NCBI GenBank assembly: GCA_039028975.1
Contig: JBCCHB010000004.1
Location: 124,001 to 188,000 of the forward strand
Direction of reading: 5' to 3'
Source: JAHBNG01 sp039028975
GTDB taxonomy: Bacteria > Chloroflexota > Anaerolineae > Caldilineales > Caldilineaceae
Length of the DNA: 64,000 nucleotides
In this document: piece by piece, positions 53,857 to 63,034 of the stretch
How the letters are laid out: every line of letters begins with the position of its first letter
Numbering within the stretch: position 1 is the first letter of the stretch
The notes under the pieces: generated by a model
Database searches by the model: none
What the model saw: only the letters and a program-made list of their open reading frames with translations
What the model was told of the DNA's origin: nothing
Made by a program: the position numbers and the translations under genes

Positions 53857-56800
53857 ATGACTGGTGTATTGAAGTTGAGGTTACTGGGCAGTCCAGAAGT
53901 TAATCTTGACGAAGAACCGATTAAAGGTTTCCGGTCTAACAAGGCACGTGCCCTTCTTTACTATCTAGCAGTCACAAGACAGCCTTTTCAACGCCCAATG
54001 CTGGCAGGTCTGTTGTGGGGCGGCGTTGAAGAGAGTCACGCCCGTCGAAGTCTCAATCAGACATTAAGCAATTTGCGCCAACTGGTTGGCGATCACCTAA
54101 TGATTGAACGTGAACGCGTGGCCTTTGACTCTTCTAGCAGTCATTGGTTAGACATTACCATCTTTGAACAGGGAACCCAATGTAAAGAACGGAGAGATGT
54201 TGTTGAGAGCATTGACCTTTACAGGGGTGATTTCTTAGAAGGATTCTACGTTCAAGATGCGCCTGAATTTGAGCAGTGGGTGTTGGTAGAGCGGGCCCGT
54301 TTGCGTGAGCTGGCGTTGGACAAGCTCAACTGGTTATTGGAGAGCTACCAAGCAAAGCATGAGTGGTCAGCAGCCATTCGCTATGCTCGACGTATTCTCA
54401 CGCTAGAACCCTGGAGAGAGGAAACTCATCATCAACTCATGCTAATGTTGGCTCAAAGTGGTCAACGTAGTGCAGCATTGGCCCAATTTGAGATCTGCCA
54501 ACAAGTGCTCATGGAAGAACTAAGTGTTGAGCCAGATAGAGCGACAGTCCAGTTAGCTGATCAGATCCGTGCAGGCAGGCTTGAAACGGTCTTCAGCCAT
54601 TCATCAACACTGAATGACCACCATGCGATTGGGCAGGAGTCGAATAATCAGCTCCCAAATAATCAGATCCCGGCTTACTCACTTACCGCCCCAACACCGT
54701 ATAGTCTCCCAATTGCCCATGGTGAGGTCGAAGAGAAAATTCCCAAACAGCTCCTCAAGCTGCCGAAAGCACCCACTACTTTTGTTGGGCGGGTGCAGGA
54801 GGTCACGTTGCTTAGTCGGCTGATTCAGGAGGAACCAGAATGTAGGCTCCTTACATTAGTCGGGCCAGGGGGTATGGGAAAAACCCGATTAGCAGTTGAA
54901 GTCGCGCGGAAAATCTACGAAGACCTAAAGGCGGCAAAGCATGAGATAGGTCTCTTCGCAGATGGTATTTGTTTTGTGCCGCTTCATGCGCTTACCGTAC
55001 TCTCTGACATAGCCCCTGCCATTGCGGAAGTGCTTGAATTTCGATTTTCTGGCAATGCAATACCTGATGATCAGCTTTTAAGCTATTTGAGCCAGAAACG
55101 GCTACTTTTAATCCTGGACAATTTCGAACATCTCTTGGCAGGTGCAGAATTTGTTTCTCGCATTCTAGCTGAGGCACCTCATGTTAAAATCATAGTAACC
55201 ACTCGTGAAACACTCCGGCTGCAGGAAGAATGGCTCCATTCGGTTAATGGTATGAGCCTGTCCTCAGCGCCCGATGAAGTGGATATAGCTGAGGCAAGTG
55301 ATGCGGTTACACTATTTTTGAAAAGGGCTAAACGAACACAGATCGCCTTTGATGGAAAACAGGAAGTGGACGAAGTCGCTCAGATTTGCCACCTGCTAAG
55401 TGGTATGCCTTTAGGTATCGAGTTGGCTGCAGCCTGGACTAATGTTCTATCCAGCCAAGAGATTCGTAAAGAGATTGAGCGTAGCCTCGAATTTCTTACC
55501 ACGTCGCTGCAGAATGTACCGGAGCGACATCGCAGTTTGGTTGCTATTCTGGAGCAGACGTGGCAGCGTTTAACGGCGGAAGAAGAGCAAGTCCTTGGCA
55601 AATTTTCCATCTTCCGCGGCAGTTGTACCTTGGAGGCAGCACAGGAAGTGGCAGGGGCGGCCCTATCAACGCTCGCCCTGCTTGTAGAGAAGGCACTACT
55701 GCGCCGCCTCCACAATGGGCGCTATGAGATGCATGAATTAATCCGCCAATTTGCCGCCGACAAGGCAGCCGCAGGTCATCAAACAGCCGAGGCCCAAGCC
55801 AGCCACACGGACTACTTTGCAGAATTTAGCGCCGCCTATGCACCATCTAGGCTTCCCCAGAGCGGAGGCGGATCCGCTTCTGACAGGTTAAACCAGTTGC
55901 GTATAGAGTTTGGCAATGTGCAAGCTGCCTGGTCCACGTCTGTCCAAAAACAGTGGATGGAGCCGCTTATGTTGATGGCAGAACCAATGGCACGCTTATA
56001 TGAAGCAGAAGCCCGCTACACTGAAGGGACAACGCAACTTCAAAATGCCGCCCAAGTTTTGCAGGCTCATGCTGGACGTCCTGAAATCGCTCAGACACTC
56101 GCTGGCATCAATGGATGGCTTGGACGGTTTCAGTTGCCTCTCCGCCTGCTTGCCCAAGCAGAATCCTACTACTTAGAGCAGAGAACTCTTGCGCAACGAG
56201 TCGGAGACAAACAAGAATACGCCACAGCTCTAGCCGGACTCTCTCGGGTAGCCATGGATCAAGGCCGGCCTATAGATGCCGAGGCATTGGCCCAATCTGC
56301 CCTGGACGAACTTAAGGTGGGGGGGAAGAGTCGGGCGCTTGTGGATGCCCATCATGCGTTGGGTATTACCCATTTGGCCCGGGGGAATTCAGAGCTAGCA
56401 GAAGCTCATTTTAGCGAAGCAGTTGCTACAGGGCAAGCATTAGGAGACAATGAGATTATCCTCCCATCGCTCATCAACCTTGGCTTTGCCGCGTTGAATG
56501 CTGGCGAGTATGATAAGAGCAAGCGAGTTTTGGTAGAGGCATTAGAATTGGTCCAAACTACAGCCTGCAAGAGTGAATTGAGCAGACTCTACTATCGCCT
56601 GGGGAGGACGTGCGAAACAATTGGAGAGAATCAAGAGGCGCTACACTACCTTCGCAGGGCCAGAGAGATTGGAACCCACGAAGGAAATATCTATCTCGTG
56701 GGTACAGTTGACAGATCCATTGGTGATATCCACCGGCGCCTAGGAGATCGCATACAGGCCCGCGCCTACTTAAACCAGGCATTAGAAGCTGGCTATCAGA

Positions 56801-57345
56801 TTGAGCTAACCTCCAGTATTGGTTTGAGCCTCTCCTCTTTGGCCATGTTAGAGGAAGAAGAGGGGCATGAGGAACTTGCCGCACAATATCTTAACGAAGC
56901 GACAGACTTAGGTAGACAGAGTGGCAGAAAGGGAGACGCGCTCTTCTGTTTGGCGAATTTGGCACGAGTCCAGGTACGAATGGGGATGCCAGAAAAGGCC
57001 CATCAGTCACTGAGGTTAGCTTTGGCAGAGATCAAACCTGGCTCATTCCATGATGCTACACTAATCTGGCTGCTCTCTGCTGCTATGTACCTCAACGAAT
57101 CATTCATACCTGGCGAAACAGAGAAGTCTACCTCAGCCCATGAAATTTTCACCTTCGTTTGTCAGCAGCCAGCGATTACAGCGGCGACACGTGCATTGAC
57201 TTGTACTATCGGCATAGAGTACGGCTTTGATCCGGATACCACGCACTTGGAATCGGTGGATACTGTAGAGCCGTTAACGAGCAGAGAAGAGATGAAAAGC
57301 GAACATCTGGTGGATCGGATAGCACAACAATTAGGTTTGATATAA
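53857..57345 (+). CDS. SARP/AfsR-type regulator (BTAD - NTPase - TPR)
   Basis: 1162 residues from the ATG at 53857 (MTGVLKLRLLGSPEV), preferred because AAGGGAGACGACAAA precedes it; a TTG start at 53737 would add 40 atypical residues. Order: winged-helix DNA-binding domain (~1-90), BTAD (~95-245), a STAND/NB-ARC-type NTPase (FVGRVQEV, P-loop GPGGMGKTRLA, LLLILDNFEHLL, VTTRETLRL), then about ten TPR units to the end (AEALAQSALDEL, LGRTCETIGENQEALHYL). It is a typical ATP-dependent transcriptional switch. The co-located heptamer-repeat promoters are its likely targets. Confidence 0.92.
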   Translation: MTGVLKLRLLGSPEVNLDEEPIKGFRSNKARALLYYLAVTRQPFQRPMLAGLLWGGVEESHARRSLNQTLSNLRQLVGDHLMIERERVAFDSSSSHWLDITIFEQGTQCKERRDVVESIDLYRGDFLEGFYVQDAPEFEQWVLVERARLRELALDKLNWLLESYQAKHEWSAAIRYARRILTLEPWREETHHQLMLMLAQSGQRSAALAQFEICQQVLMEELSVEPDRATVQLADQIRAGRLETVFSHSSTLNDHHAIGQESNNQLPNNQIPAYSLTAPTPYSLPIAHGEVEEKIPKQLLKLPKAPTTFVGRVQEVTLLSRLIQEEPECRLLTLVGPGGMGKTRLAVEVARKIYEDLKAAKHEIGLFADGICFVPLHALTVLSDIAPAIAEVLEFRFSGNAIPDDQLLSYLSQKRLLLILDNFEHLLAGAEFVSRILAEAPHVKIIVTTRETLRLQEEWLHSVNGMSLSSAPDEVDIAEASDAVTLFLKRAKRTQIAFDGKQEVDEVAQICHLLSGMPLGIELAAAWTNVLSSQEIRKEIERSLEFLTTSLQNVPERHRSLVAILEQTWQRLTAEEEQVLGKFSIFRGSCTLEAAQEVAGAALSTLALLVEKALLRRLHNGRYEMHELIRQFAADKAAAGHQTAEAQASHTDYFAEFSAAYAPSRLPQSGGGSASDRLNQLRIEFGNVQAAWSTSVQKQWMEPLMLMAEPMARLYEAEARYTEGTTQLQNAAQVLQAHAGRPEIAQTLAGINGWLGRFQLPLRLLAQAESYYLEQRTLAQRVGDKQEYATALAGLSRVAMDQGRPIDAEALAQSALDELKVGGKSRALVDAHHALGITHLARGNSELAEAHFSEAVATGQALGDNEIILPSLINLGFAALNAGEYDKSKRVLVEALELVQTTACKSELSRLYYRLGRTCETIGENQEALHYLRRAREIGTHEGNIYLVGTVDRSIGDIHRRLGDRIQARAYLNQALEAGYQIELTSSIGLSLSSLAMLEEEEGHEELAAQYLNEATDLGRQSGRKGDALFCLANLARVQVRMGMPEKAHQSLRLALAEIKPGSFHDATLIWLLSAAMYLNESFIPGETEKSTSAHEIFTFVCQQPAITAATRALTCTIGIEYGFDPDTTHLESVDTVEPLTSREEMKSEHLVDRIAQQLGLI

Positions 57346-57540
57346 GTATATTTAGCTCTGTTATATAGATATTCAGATAATGTTTTTCCATGAATCATCA
57401 TAGCCAGTCAGCATTTCAGCTTGTCAGCCAGAGCGTGGATCCGCTGTCAAGCCGAAACGGAATCAACGATAGGAACATCTTTTTCTGAAAGGCTATAGAT
57501 AGCCAGAACAGAACTGTTCTGGCATTCCAATTAGGTCCAC

Positions 57541-58365
57541 CTACCCCATATTCTCGAGACAGAGTTGAATATGAGGGTGATCAGGCGCTAAGGTAGCTTG
57601 CCAAATAGTCAAAGCACGTTGATAGCATCCAAGAGCATCTGCCCTTCTATGTTGGCTATCATAGAGAACAGCTAAGTTATTAAGGGTCATGGCGATATCA
57701 GGATGCTCAGCGCCTAGCTCCTTTTCCTTGATGGTTAGTGCTCGGGTGTAATATCGCTCAGCTTCAACATAGTCACCCTGATAATAACGGATAGCCCCCA
57801 AATTGTTGTAGTTGATACCCACTTCCAAGTCATCTGGTCCATAGACTTGATGGAAGACCGCCAAAGCATCTTGATAGAGGGTTTCTGCTTCATCATAGCG
57901 ACCTTGGGCATCCAGAATAGCCGCCAATGCCGCCTTATCCGCCGCTACATCTGGGTGAGCGGCACCGTAGAGCTGCTGGCGAATCTCCACGGAACGACGT
58001 GCGTCCGCTTCCCCTAGGGCTGCCTGGCCTTGGGCATGCTTTAATCCCCCCAGATTGTGATACAGGCTGGCAATATCAGAGTGAACCTCTCCAAACGCAT
58101 GCTTCAGAATGGCCAGCGCCGAGCGATATAAGGTTTCAGCTTCAGCGTAGCGAGCCATGTATTTATAAAGAATCCCCAGGTTATTGGCGACTGTAGCCCA
58201 GGTGATTTGGGTTTCAGGCTCCTGAGCGCTGAGCATCTCTAAAGCCTTCAAATATCCTGTCTCTGCAGCCGGATAATACCCCTGCTCGCGCAGAGCATCT
58301 GCTTCTTCGCACATCGTCTGTGCATCAATACAGACAGACGTAAGAAAATCATTTTGAGTAGACAT
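57541..58365 (-). CDS. Kinesin-light-chain-like TPR protein
   Basis: 274 residues (start MSTQNDFL at 58365; an in-frame ATG 18 bases upstream is possible). At least five 42-residue TPR repeats, such as NNLGILYKYMARYAEAETLY, YHNLGGLKHAQGQAALGEAD, NYNNLGAIRYYQGDYVEAER and NNLAVLYDSQHRRADALGCY. It is a protein-protein interaction scaffold with no catalytic motif. It lies downstream of the 58432-58707 gene on the same strand; the NTPase regulator next door also ends in TPRs. Confidence 0.88.
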   Translation of the reverse strand: MSTQNDFLTSVCIDAQTMCEEADALREQGYYPAAETGYLKALEMLSAQEPETQITWATVANNLGILYKYMARYAEAETLYRSALAILKHAFGEVHSDIASLYHNLGGLKHAQGQAALGEADARRSVEIRQQLYGAAHPDVAADKAALAAILDAQGRYDEAETLYQDALAVFHQVYGPDDLEVGINYNNLGAIRYYQGDYVEAERYYTRALTIKEKELGAEHPDIAMTLNNLAVLYDSQHRRADALGCYQRALTIWQATLAPDHPHIQLCLENMG

Positions 58366-58431
58366 GGCAAAACTCACCCTCAATTTATTGTTCCAACCAT
58401 TGTGATGTTGGTCTAGCTGTGTGGAATGGCC

Positions 58432-58707
58432 TTACTGATCATTGGGGCCAGCACCACAACGCAATGACCGAATTGCCAGCATTACTCGGTTCTGCTGAAG
58501 AGCAATCGTCTCTTGACCATGGCAAGGTATATGCCTTGGCACCATAGTTTCGTTGTGATTCGTACTGATTATCTGTCGATTCAAATTGGCTGAACGACAG
58601 ATATTTTCGGTAATCGTTTTGTTGTGATTGATGGTCAATGCTTGGAATACGGGGTGGTCCTCATTCTTTAAGCATACATCTGTACGGGTTGATTTAGCTA
58701 TGGTCAT
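58432..58707 (-). CDS. Hypothetical 91-residue protein under a SARP-style promoter
   Basis: ATAGGAGATAAATC precedes the ATG, a good ribosome site. The product is rich in Asn, Thr and His (TINHNKTITENIC, STNHNETMVP) with no recognised domain, and lacks a signal peptide. It could be a small secreted or peptide precursor, but nothing proves it. Its upstream region carries heptamer repeats similar to those before the SnoaL-like gene. Confidence 0.6.
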   Translation of the reverse strand: MTIAKSTRTDVCLKNEDHPVFQALTINHNKTITENICRSANLNRQIISTNHNETMVPRHIPCHGQETIALQQNRVMLAIRSLRCGAGPNDQ

Positions 58708-58820
58708 GATTTATCTCCTATTGAGCCTGATACTCGTCTCGGTTGGCTCGCTACGCTTGTGATAGCCAAGCTATTTACAGGCAACTCATTTGTGCGACAC
58801 GATAAGTTTACCCTATTTCA

Positions 58821-58870
58821 GTAACGAGAAGACGACAAAGGTGATAAGCCTAGTAACGAAATCGTGACGA
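58821..58870 (-). promoter_or_regulatory. SARP-style direct-repeat operator before the 91-residue gene
   Basis: On the minus strand: TCGTCAC, TCGTTAC, TTATCAC, a TCGTC-type half and TCGTTAC, spaced about 10-12 bases. The last TCGTTAC is followed by N10 and TAAACT. The same end architecture (TCGTTAC-N10-hexamer) occurs at 53410-53453. Confidence 0.55.
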
Positions 58871-59001
58871 ATCATGTAAAACCAAGTTAGCACCGACTTA
58901 CCTGACTTAGTTCCAATGCTATTAAGTTAGTAGAGGCTGCAATGCACGGCTTGTGGACCTTTTTTCGACCAAAGCGGATAGTACGAAATCAAAACTAACA
59001 C

Positions 59002-59030
59002 TTGCAATTCAACGAAAAGTATGCTAATAT
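59002..59030 (+). promoter_or_regulatory. Sigma-70-type promoter before the MerR-B12 regulator
   Basis: TTGCAA at 59002-59007, 17-base spacer, TAATAT at 59025-59030; leader of about 245 bases. Confidence 0.55.
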
Positions 59031-59279
59031 TATGCAAACCATGTACAAAGCATATGCACTACTTGAATTGTTTGCTATCTCTCCTGCTCCTAACGTGAAC
59101 AAGCCACAGGCGTAGCCATGAAGAAGCAAAGAGCCGAAAGAAGACGAAGAAGATTATGGAAAATACCCTCTCTCCTTCGTGGCCGTTTACTTGCTCAATC
59201 TACACGCACCGATTGGATTACGTACGAATAGATTAGCAAGGGTTTAGAAGAAGACAAGCGCTTAATTGATAAATAAGAA

Positions 59280-60317
59280 GTGCATACCGATTCACACATA
59301 GAGCATAATGAAATGAAACTGAAACTCGGCAATTATTCAACTACTCCTCTCTATAATATAAAGGCGGTCGTTCAAGTAACGGACATAAGCCCAAGTACGC
59401 TTCGCGCGTGGGAAAGGCGCTATGATATTGGTGCTCCTGAACGTTCTGCGAGCGGATATCGACTCTATTCCGATAGAGATGTAGCCATAATTCGCTGGCT
59501 AAAGCAGCAGGTGGATGCAGGGATGTCTATCAGTCAAGCCGTTTCGTGGTACCGGAAATTGGTTGAAGAAGCGGATGATGTTCAGACGGTGGTTCTGCCA
59601 GATAAAAATACCAATATTCTTGCACATCGCGATTCCCCTAATGGAGTTGTAAATATGCGCACATCGAGTTCAAATGTGCGTAGTTTTCCCTCTCTCCAAA
59701 AAGAGCTTTTGGAAGCATTGATCAATTTTGAGGAGAATTCAGCAGAGCATCTACTGACTGAGGCATTTTCCTTATACACATTGGAAGAGGTGGGAGATAA
59801 TTTAATATCTCCCGTTCTGGTGGAGATTGGCGAGAAGTGGCATAATGGTCAACTTAGTATTACCCGGGAGCACTATGCTACCAACTATCTACGCCAGCGC
59901 CTAGTAGAATTACTGCGAACAGCTGGGGCAACAGCCTCGGGTCCACTTGTTTGGATCGGCTGTGCTCCAGGGGAGTTACATGAGATTGGCGCAATCATGC
60001 TCTGTATATATGTTCGCCGTGCTGGATACCAAGTCCATTATTTAGGACAAGACCTTCCCTATGAAGATTTGATAGAAGAGGTTCGGCTCAACCAACCTGC
60101 CATGATTCTATTTAGCGCGAGTACCAAAGAAACTGGAAAAAATCTGGGAGAACTTACCAAAAGGCTCTCCGACGAAGGGCCATCCGGTTTGATCATCGGT
60201 TATGGTGGACGCATCTTCAATAAGGCTCCTGAACTGCGAACAGATGTAACAGGCGTTTTTCTTGGTGCGACAGCTCAAGAGGCTGTTGATACAACTAAAG
60301 AAATATTGGGTAGATAA
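59280..60317 (+). CDS. MerR-family regulator with B12-binding domain (CarH/LitR-like)
   Basis: 345 residues. The N-terminal MerR helix-turn-helix (YNIKAVVQVTDISPSTLRAWE, RRYDIGAPERSASGYRLYS) is followed by a helical B12 cap with WHNGQLSITREHY, then a Rossmann-type cobalamin domain (GCAPGELHEIGAIMLC, GYQVHYLGQDLPYEDLI, IGYGGRIF). In CarH the same layout gives light-dependent, adenosylcobalamin-dependent repression of carotenoid genes; the ELHEIGA segment keeps the His expected to coordinate cobalt. It starts at GTG; an alternative ATG is at 59313. The next gene begins 2 bases later. Confidence 0.9.
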   Translation: MHTDSHIEHNEMKLKLGNYSTTPLYNIKAVVQVTDISPSTLRAWERRYDIGAPERSASGYRLYSDRDVAIIRWLKQQVDAGMSISQAVSWYRKLVEEADDVQTVVLPDKNTNILAHRDSPNGVVNMRTSSSNVRSFPSLQKELLEALINFEENSAEHLLTEAFSLYTLEEVGDNLISPVLVEIGEKWHNGQLSITREHYATNYLRQRLVELLRTAGATASGPLVWIGCAPGELHEIGAIMLCIYVRRAGYQVHYLGQDLPYEDLIEEVRLNQPAMILFSASTKETGKNLGELTKRLSDEGPSGLIIGYGGRIFNKAPELRTDVTGVFLGATAQEAVDTTKEILGR

Positions 60318-60319
60318 GA

Positions 60320-61069
60320 ATGTCCAATGCAATGCTTCAGGCTTTTCCCGCTTCCTTACGGGCTGAACTCAGTGAAGTTCAGGATCAACTACTTCACGTT
60401 TCAGCTGACTTAAAGCCACCCCTAAATGAACTGGTTACGAATCAAGTACACCTGTCACAACCGCTTATTCGAGCCTCAATTGCTCTGTCTGCAGGCTGCA
60501 AAAACGTGAATACTGTTGGTGAGTCACCTGAAAAACGAATTAGCTTAGGGATTGCCTTAGAATTACTTCACATTGCTTTATCAATTCATAAAAATCTTAT
60601 CTCAACAGGTATAGCAGGGAATGGTCTTGAAGTAGATAAGACATGGGTTGGGACAATCATTCTTGCTGGAGATTACTGCTTCAGCCGATCTGCTAAATTT
60701 GCTGCCCAAACAGGAATTCCTGAAGTTGTTGCAATATTCTCTAGGGCACTTCAAGAAATCAATGAAAAACATCTACGTAGTATTGATGAGAACTTTTATG
60801 TTGACTATGATGAAAGCATTGAGCTTTGTACAGCAGGTTGCCAAGCCGCAATGTTAATAGCGGATCTACCCACAGATGTGAAGATGAGTACTTTACAATT
60901 TAGTTCTGATCTGCTTTCCTGGTATAGCAAAAGGCTTAATAGCTCCTCAAACCAATCTTCTCTGGCCTTCCCAGAGGAGTTAGATCGAAGAATCAATGAA
61001 TTGGTACCTACTCAACAGCAACGCTGGCGCGACCTTGCAGAGTGGATGGTAGATAAATCGGGGCATTAA
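60320..61069 (+). CDS. Polyprenyl-synthase-fold protein lacking catalytic Asp motifs
   Basis: 249 residues. Fold landmarks of trans-isoprenyl diphosphate synthases remain: QPLIRASIALSAGC near position 50, LGIALELLHIALSIHKNLI where DDxxD should lie, and WVGTIILAGDYCFSRSAKFAA matching the AVLAGDYL helix. Neither Asp-rich motif exists: the first reads HKNLIS and the region of the second contains YVDYDES only. It is therefore probably not a prenyl transferase. It is coupled to the CarH-like gene (2-base gap), so a regulatory or isoprenoid-sensing role is inferred. Confidence 0.72.
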   Translation: MSNAMLQAFPASLRAELSEVQDQLLHVSADLKPPLNELVTNQVHLSQPLIRASIALSAGCKNVNTVGESPEKRISLGIALELLHIALSIHKNLISTGIAGNGLEVDKTWVGTIILAGDYCFSRSAKFAAQTGIPEVVAIFSRALQEINEKHLRSIDENFYVDYDESIELCTAGCQAAMLIADLPTDVKMSTLQFSSDLLSWYSKRLNSSSNQSSLAFPEELDRRINELVPTQQQRWRDLAEWMVDKSGH

Positions 61070-61087
61070 TCATTTACATATAGATGG

Positions 61088-61180
61088 CCAGAACAACTTG
61101 GCCCTATGAAGATAAGAATGCTCTATTTTCTCAAAATTCCCAGAGTGGATTGGTCAATACCCTGGGCAAGGCTTCTTTGG
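61088..61180 (-). repeat. MITE-like element, family B, copy 2 (long form)
   Basis: 93 bases, inverted. Ends CCAGAACAACTTGG and CCTTGCCCAGG-like diverged; interior CCACTCTGGGAATTTTGAGA and CTTCATAGGG match the long copy at 62940-63034. Short open frames across it are not genes. Confidence 0.65.
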
Positions 61181-61392
61181 CAAGTATACCAATGTGGCTC
61201 CCTGTTAGTTGGTATACGCTCTTTCGGTTTGTGTTCTTATTAGTTATGTTCCTCTTACTTGTCTCCTAAAATTTGCCCTCTTAATAATATACAAATCTTT
61301 CTCTAACACAACTCTTAGATTAATCATGTATAATGTATTCCTATTGGGGCTAAAGTTTTGAAGAGCCAAAAGGCTTTGCCTCAGGAGAAAGA

Positions 61393-61548
61393 GCATAGAT
61401 TAACAAAAGCTGTACTATACTGCGCACGGTCACAAGTTTAACTTTTTCAGTCGAGTAGAAATTTAAGTTTATGACCGTGGTGAGTATACGAACTACTGAA
61501 TATGGACAAAAAGCGTAATCTATGCTTTAATTCTTGTACAGCTTTTGT
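61393..61548. other. Interleaved inverted-repeat leader before crp-type gene
   Basis: Three pairs of complementary segments: GCATAGATTA (61393-61402) with 61516-61525; ACAAAAGCTGTAC (61403-61415) with 61536-61548; and TATACTGCGCACGGTCA...GTTTAACT (61416-61442) with 61463-61488. The order A-B-C-C'-A'-B' means A and B cannot pair as one nested stem. It may be an RNA switching structure or a complex mobile remnant. The rest of 61181-61662 holds nothing else recognised. Confidence 0.6.
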
Positions 61549-61662
61549 TTAGAAATAGCACGAAATGCAAGCTTACAGATAGGTTTGTGCAGGTTTTGCA
61601 TTAGGTACTTTAGATAAATACACTATATGCAACAATCGCTTATCAATAAAAGGGGACCAACA

Positions 61663-62439
61663 ATGGCAAGTAATTTCGCGAGGACAGGAGTCATTTCTGG
61701 CAACTCGGCCCATGTAGATGAGTGGAGTAATTCGACAATAGTTTCTCATCGAGGTGGGGACTTTTCTGATTCCGTCCATACCCCTCAAATAAACTTAATG
61801 CAGGCGTTAAACTCATTGCAACATGAAGAACCGTCTTTTGACGAACTTGTTGCTATTCAAAAATTTGAAAAAGGGCAGATTGTAGCTGGTGCAGATGAGC
61901 TAACTTCCAATATGTATGTGCTCATGGAGGGCCGCGTCAACCTTGTTTGTACAAATAATGAGGGACGTCGTTTAGTCATTGCCACATTGGAACAAGGGGC
62001 TATTTTTGGTGAAGGAGCGCTTGATGGGGTCAGTGATCCCAATATTTTTGCCGAGGCAGCCAACCAGATCTCAATCTGGATTATTCCAGCTTCCGATGCT
62101 AGAAATTTAACAACCCAATATCCAATTTTAGGATGGGGGCTTTTACAGACCTATGGTGAACGCTTACTACAAGTTGAAAATGGGCTAGAAGATGTAGCTT
62201 ATAAGAAGCTTCCAGAACGCTTGGCCTCGCTCCTATTGGAAATGGGGAGTTATGAAGAAGGGTTAATTAAAGGCATCAGTCATCAAGCGCTAGCGGACCA
62301 CTTGGGAACATATCGTGAGACTGTGAGCGCAATTTTAAGAGACTTTAAGAGGCAAGGACTCGTAGAGCTAGGATATCGACGCATTAATGTTCTGGACGTA
62401 GAAATGCTAAAGGAAGAGGCGGGGATCTGGGACTGGTAG
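61663..62439 (+). CDS. Crp/Fnr-family transcriptional regulator
   Basis: 258 residues from the ATG at 61663 (MASNFARTG), supported by AAAAGGGGACCAACA. Cyclic-nucleotide-binding-like beta-roll (FEKGQIVAGADELTSNMYVLMEGRVNL, LEQGAIFGEGALDG), dimer helix and a C-terminal winged helix (ISHQALADHLGTYRETVSAIL, RDFKRQGLVELGYRRINVLD). The phosphate-binding cassette is reduced to GEGALDG, so cAMP binding is unlikely. No Fnr cysteine cluster. Preceded by an interleaved inverted-repeat region. Confidence 0.93.
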   Translation: MASNFARTGVISGNSAHVDEWSNSTIVSHRGGDFSDSVHTPQINLMQALNSLQHEEPSFDELVAIQKFEKGQIVAGADELTSNMYVLMEGRVNLVCTNNEGRRLVIATLEQGAIFGEGALDGVSDPNIFAEAANQISIWIIPASDARNLTTQYPILGWGLLQTYGERLLQVENGLEDVAYKKLPERLASLLLEMGSYEEGLIKGISHQALADHLGTYRETVSAILRDFKRQGLVELGYRRINVLDVEMLKEEAGIWDW

Positions 62440-62469
62440 TTCACAAATAATTTCATATACATAAATACC

Positions 62470-62503
62470 GGAGATGCTCAATAACGCGGGCATCTCCTTT
62501 TTT
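62470..62503 (+). terminator. Rho-independent terminator after crp-type gene
   Basis: Stem GGAGATGC / GCATCTCC with a 12-base loop, followed by six Ts. It ends 64 bases after the stop codon. Confidence 0.88.
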
Positions 62504-62657
62504 AATTTGAGTAAGTTAACCATGCAGCAGGCTAGACCATGACAGATGAAAATAGATATGCTGTTTAGGTAAGAAGATATGACGATATGATATAATACGA
62601 AGTAGGAAGACACTGTAGTATTGCTAATAGTCAACAGAACAAAAAGGAGATACATGA

Positions 62658-62930
62658 ATGGGTTTTGTTAGTTGGATCATTATAGGCGCAATTGTTGGCT
62701 GGCTATCCGGAGTATTGACTGGTCGTGCGGATCGGGTAGGATGCTTATCTAGTGTAGTCGTCGCCGTTGTTGGTACTGTTGTAGGGGGGCTACTAGGGTG
62801 GCTCATCTTTGGTTCAGGTCTAAGTGAATTTGCCATGCGGCCGACGGTGGTAGGGATTGTTTTGGCTATCATTCTACTGGGCGCAGGAAATTCGTTGATT
62901 GGCCCCGTTGAGTCTTCAGAATCTGCTTAA
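62658..62930 (+). CDS. GlsB/YeaQ/YmgE-type (transglycosylase-associated) membrane protein
   Basis: 90 residues, three hydrophobic helices with GxxxG-rich turns: WIIIGAIVGWLSGVLTGRAD, VVVAVVGTVVGGLLGWLIFG and GIVLAIILLGAGNSLIG. This is the YeaQ/YmgE family layout, often stress-linked. AAAAAGGAGATACATGA precedes the ATG. Confidence 0.9.
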   Translation: MGFVSWIIIGAIVGWLSGVLTGRADRVGCLSSVVVAVVGTVVGGLLGWLIFGSGLSEFAMRPTVVGIVLAIILLGAGNSLIGPVESSESA

Positions 62931-62939
62931 CTATGCTTG

Positions 62940-63034
62940 CCAGAAAAGTCTTGTCACGACTCTTAACTAATCCGCTTTGAAAAATTCTGAAAAAGGAAGA
63001 TGCACCCATTTTCATAGGGACAGGTTGTTTCTGG
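62940..63034 (+). repeat. MITE-like element, family B, copy 3 (long form)
   Basis: 95 bases starting CCAGAAAAGTCTTGTC and ending GTTGTTTCTGG. It is longer than copies 1 and 4 by about 20 bases, because of an extra TTTTCATAGGGACAGG block shared with 61088-61180. Confidence 0.8.

Larger units (their letters stand above)
58708..59279. other. Divergent intergenic region with operator and promoter
   Basis: 572 non-coding bases. Contains the SARP-type repeats (58821-58870, facing left) and a sigma-70-like promoter (59002-59030, facing right). A 37-codon frame at 59118 (MKKQRAERRRRRLWK) lacks a ribosome site and is not called. Confidence 0.5.

Noticed and set aside
59118..59231. Basic 37-residue peptide (MKKQRAERRRRRLWK)
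   Set aside because: No ribosome-binding site and no homologue recognised; could be chance.
61084..61269. 61-codon plus-strand frame
   Set aside because: Most of it is a family-B repeat element; no ribosome site.
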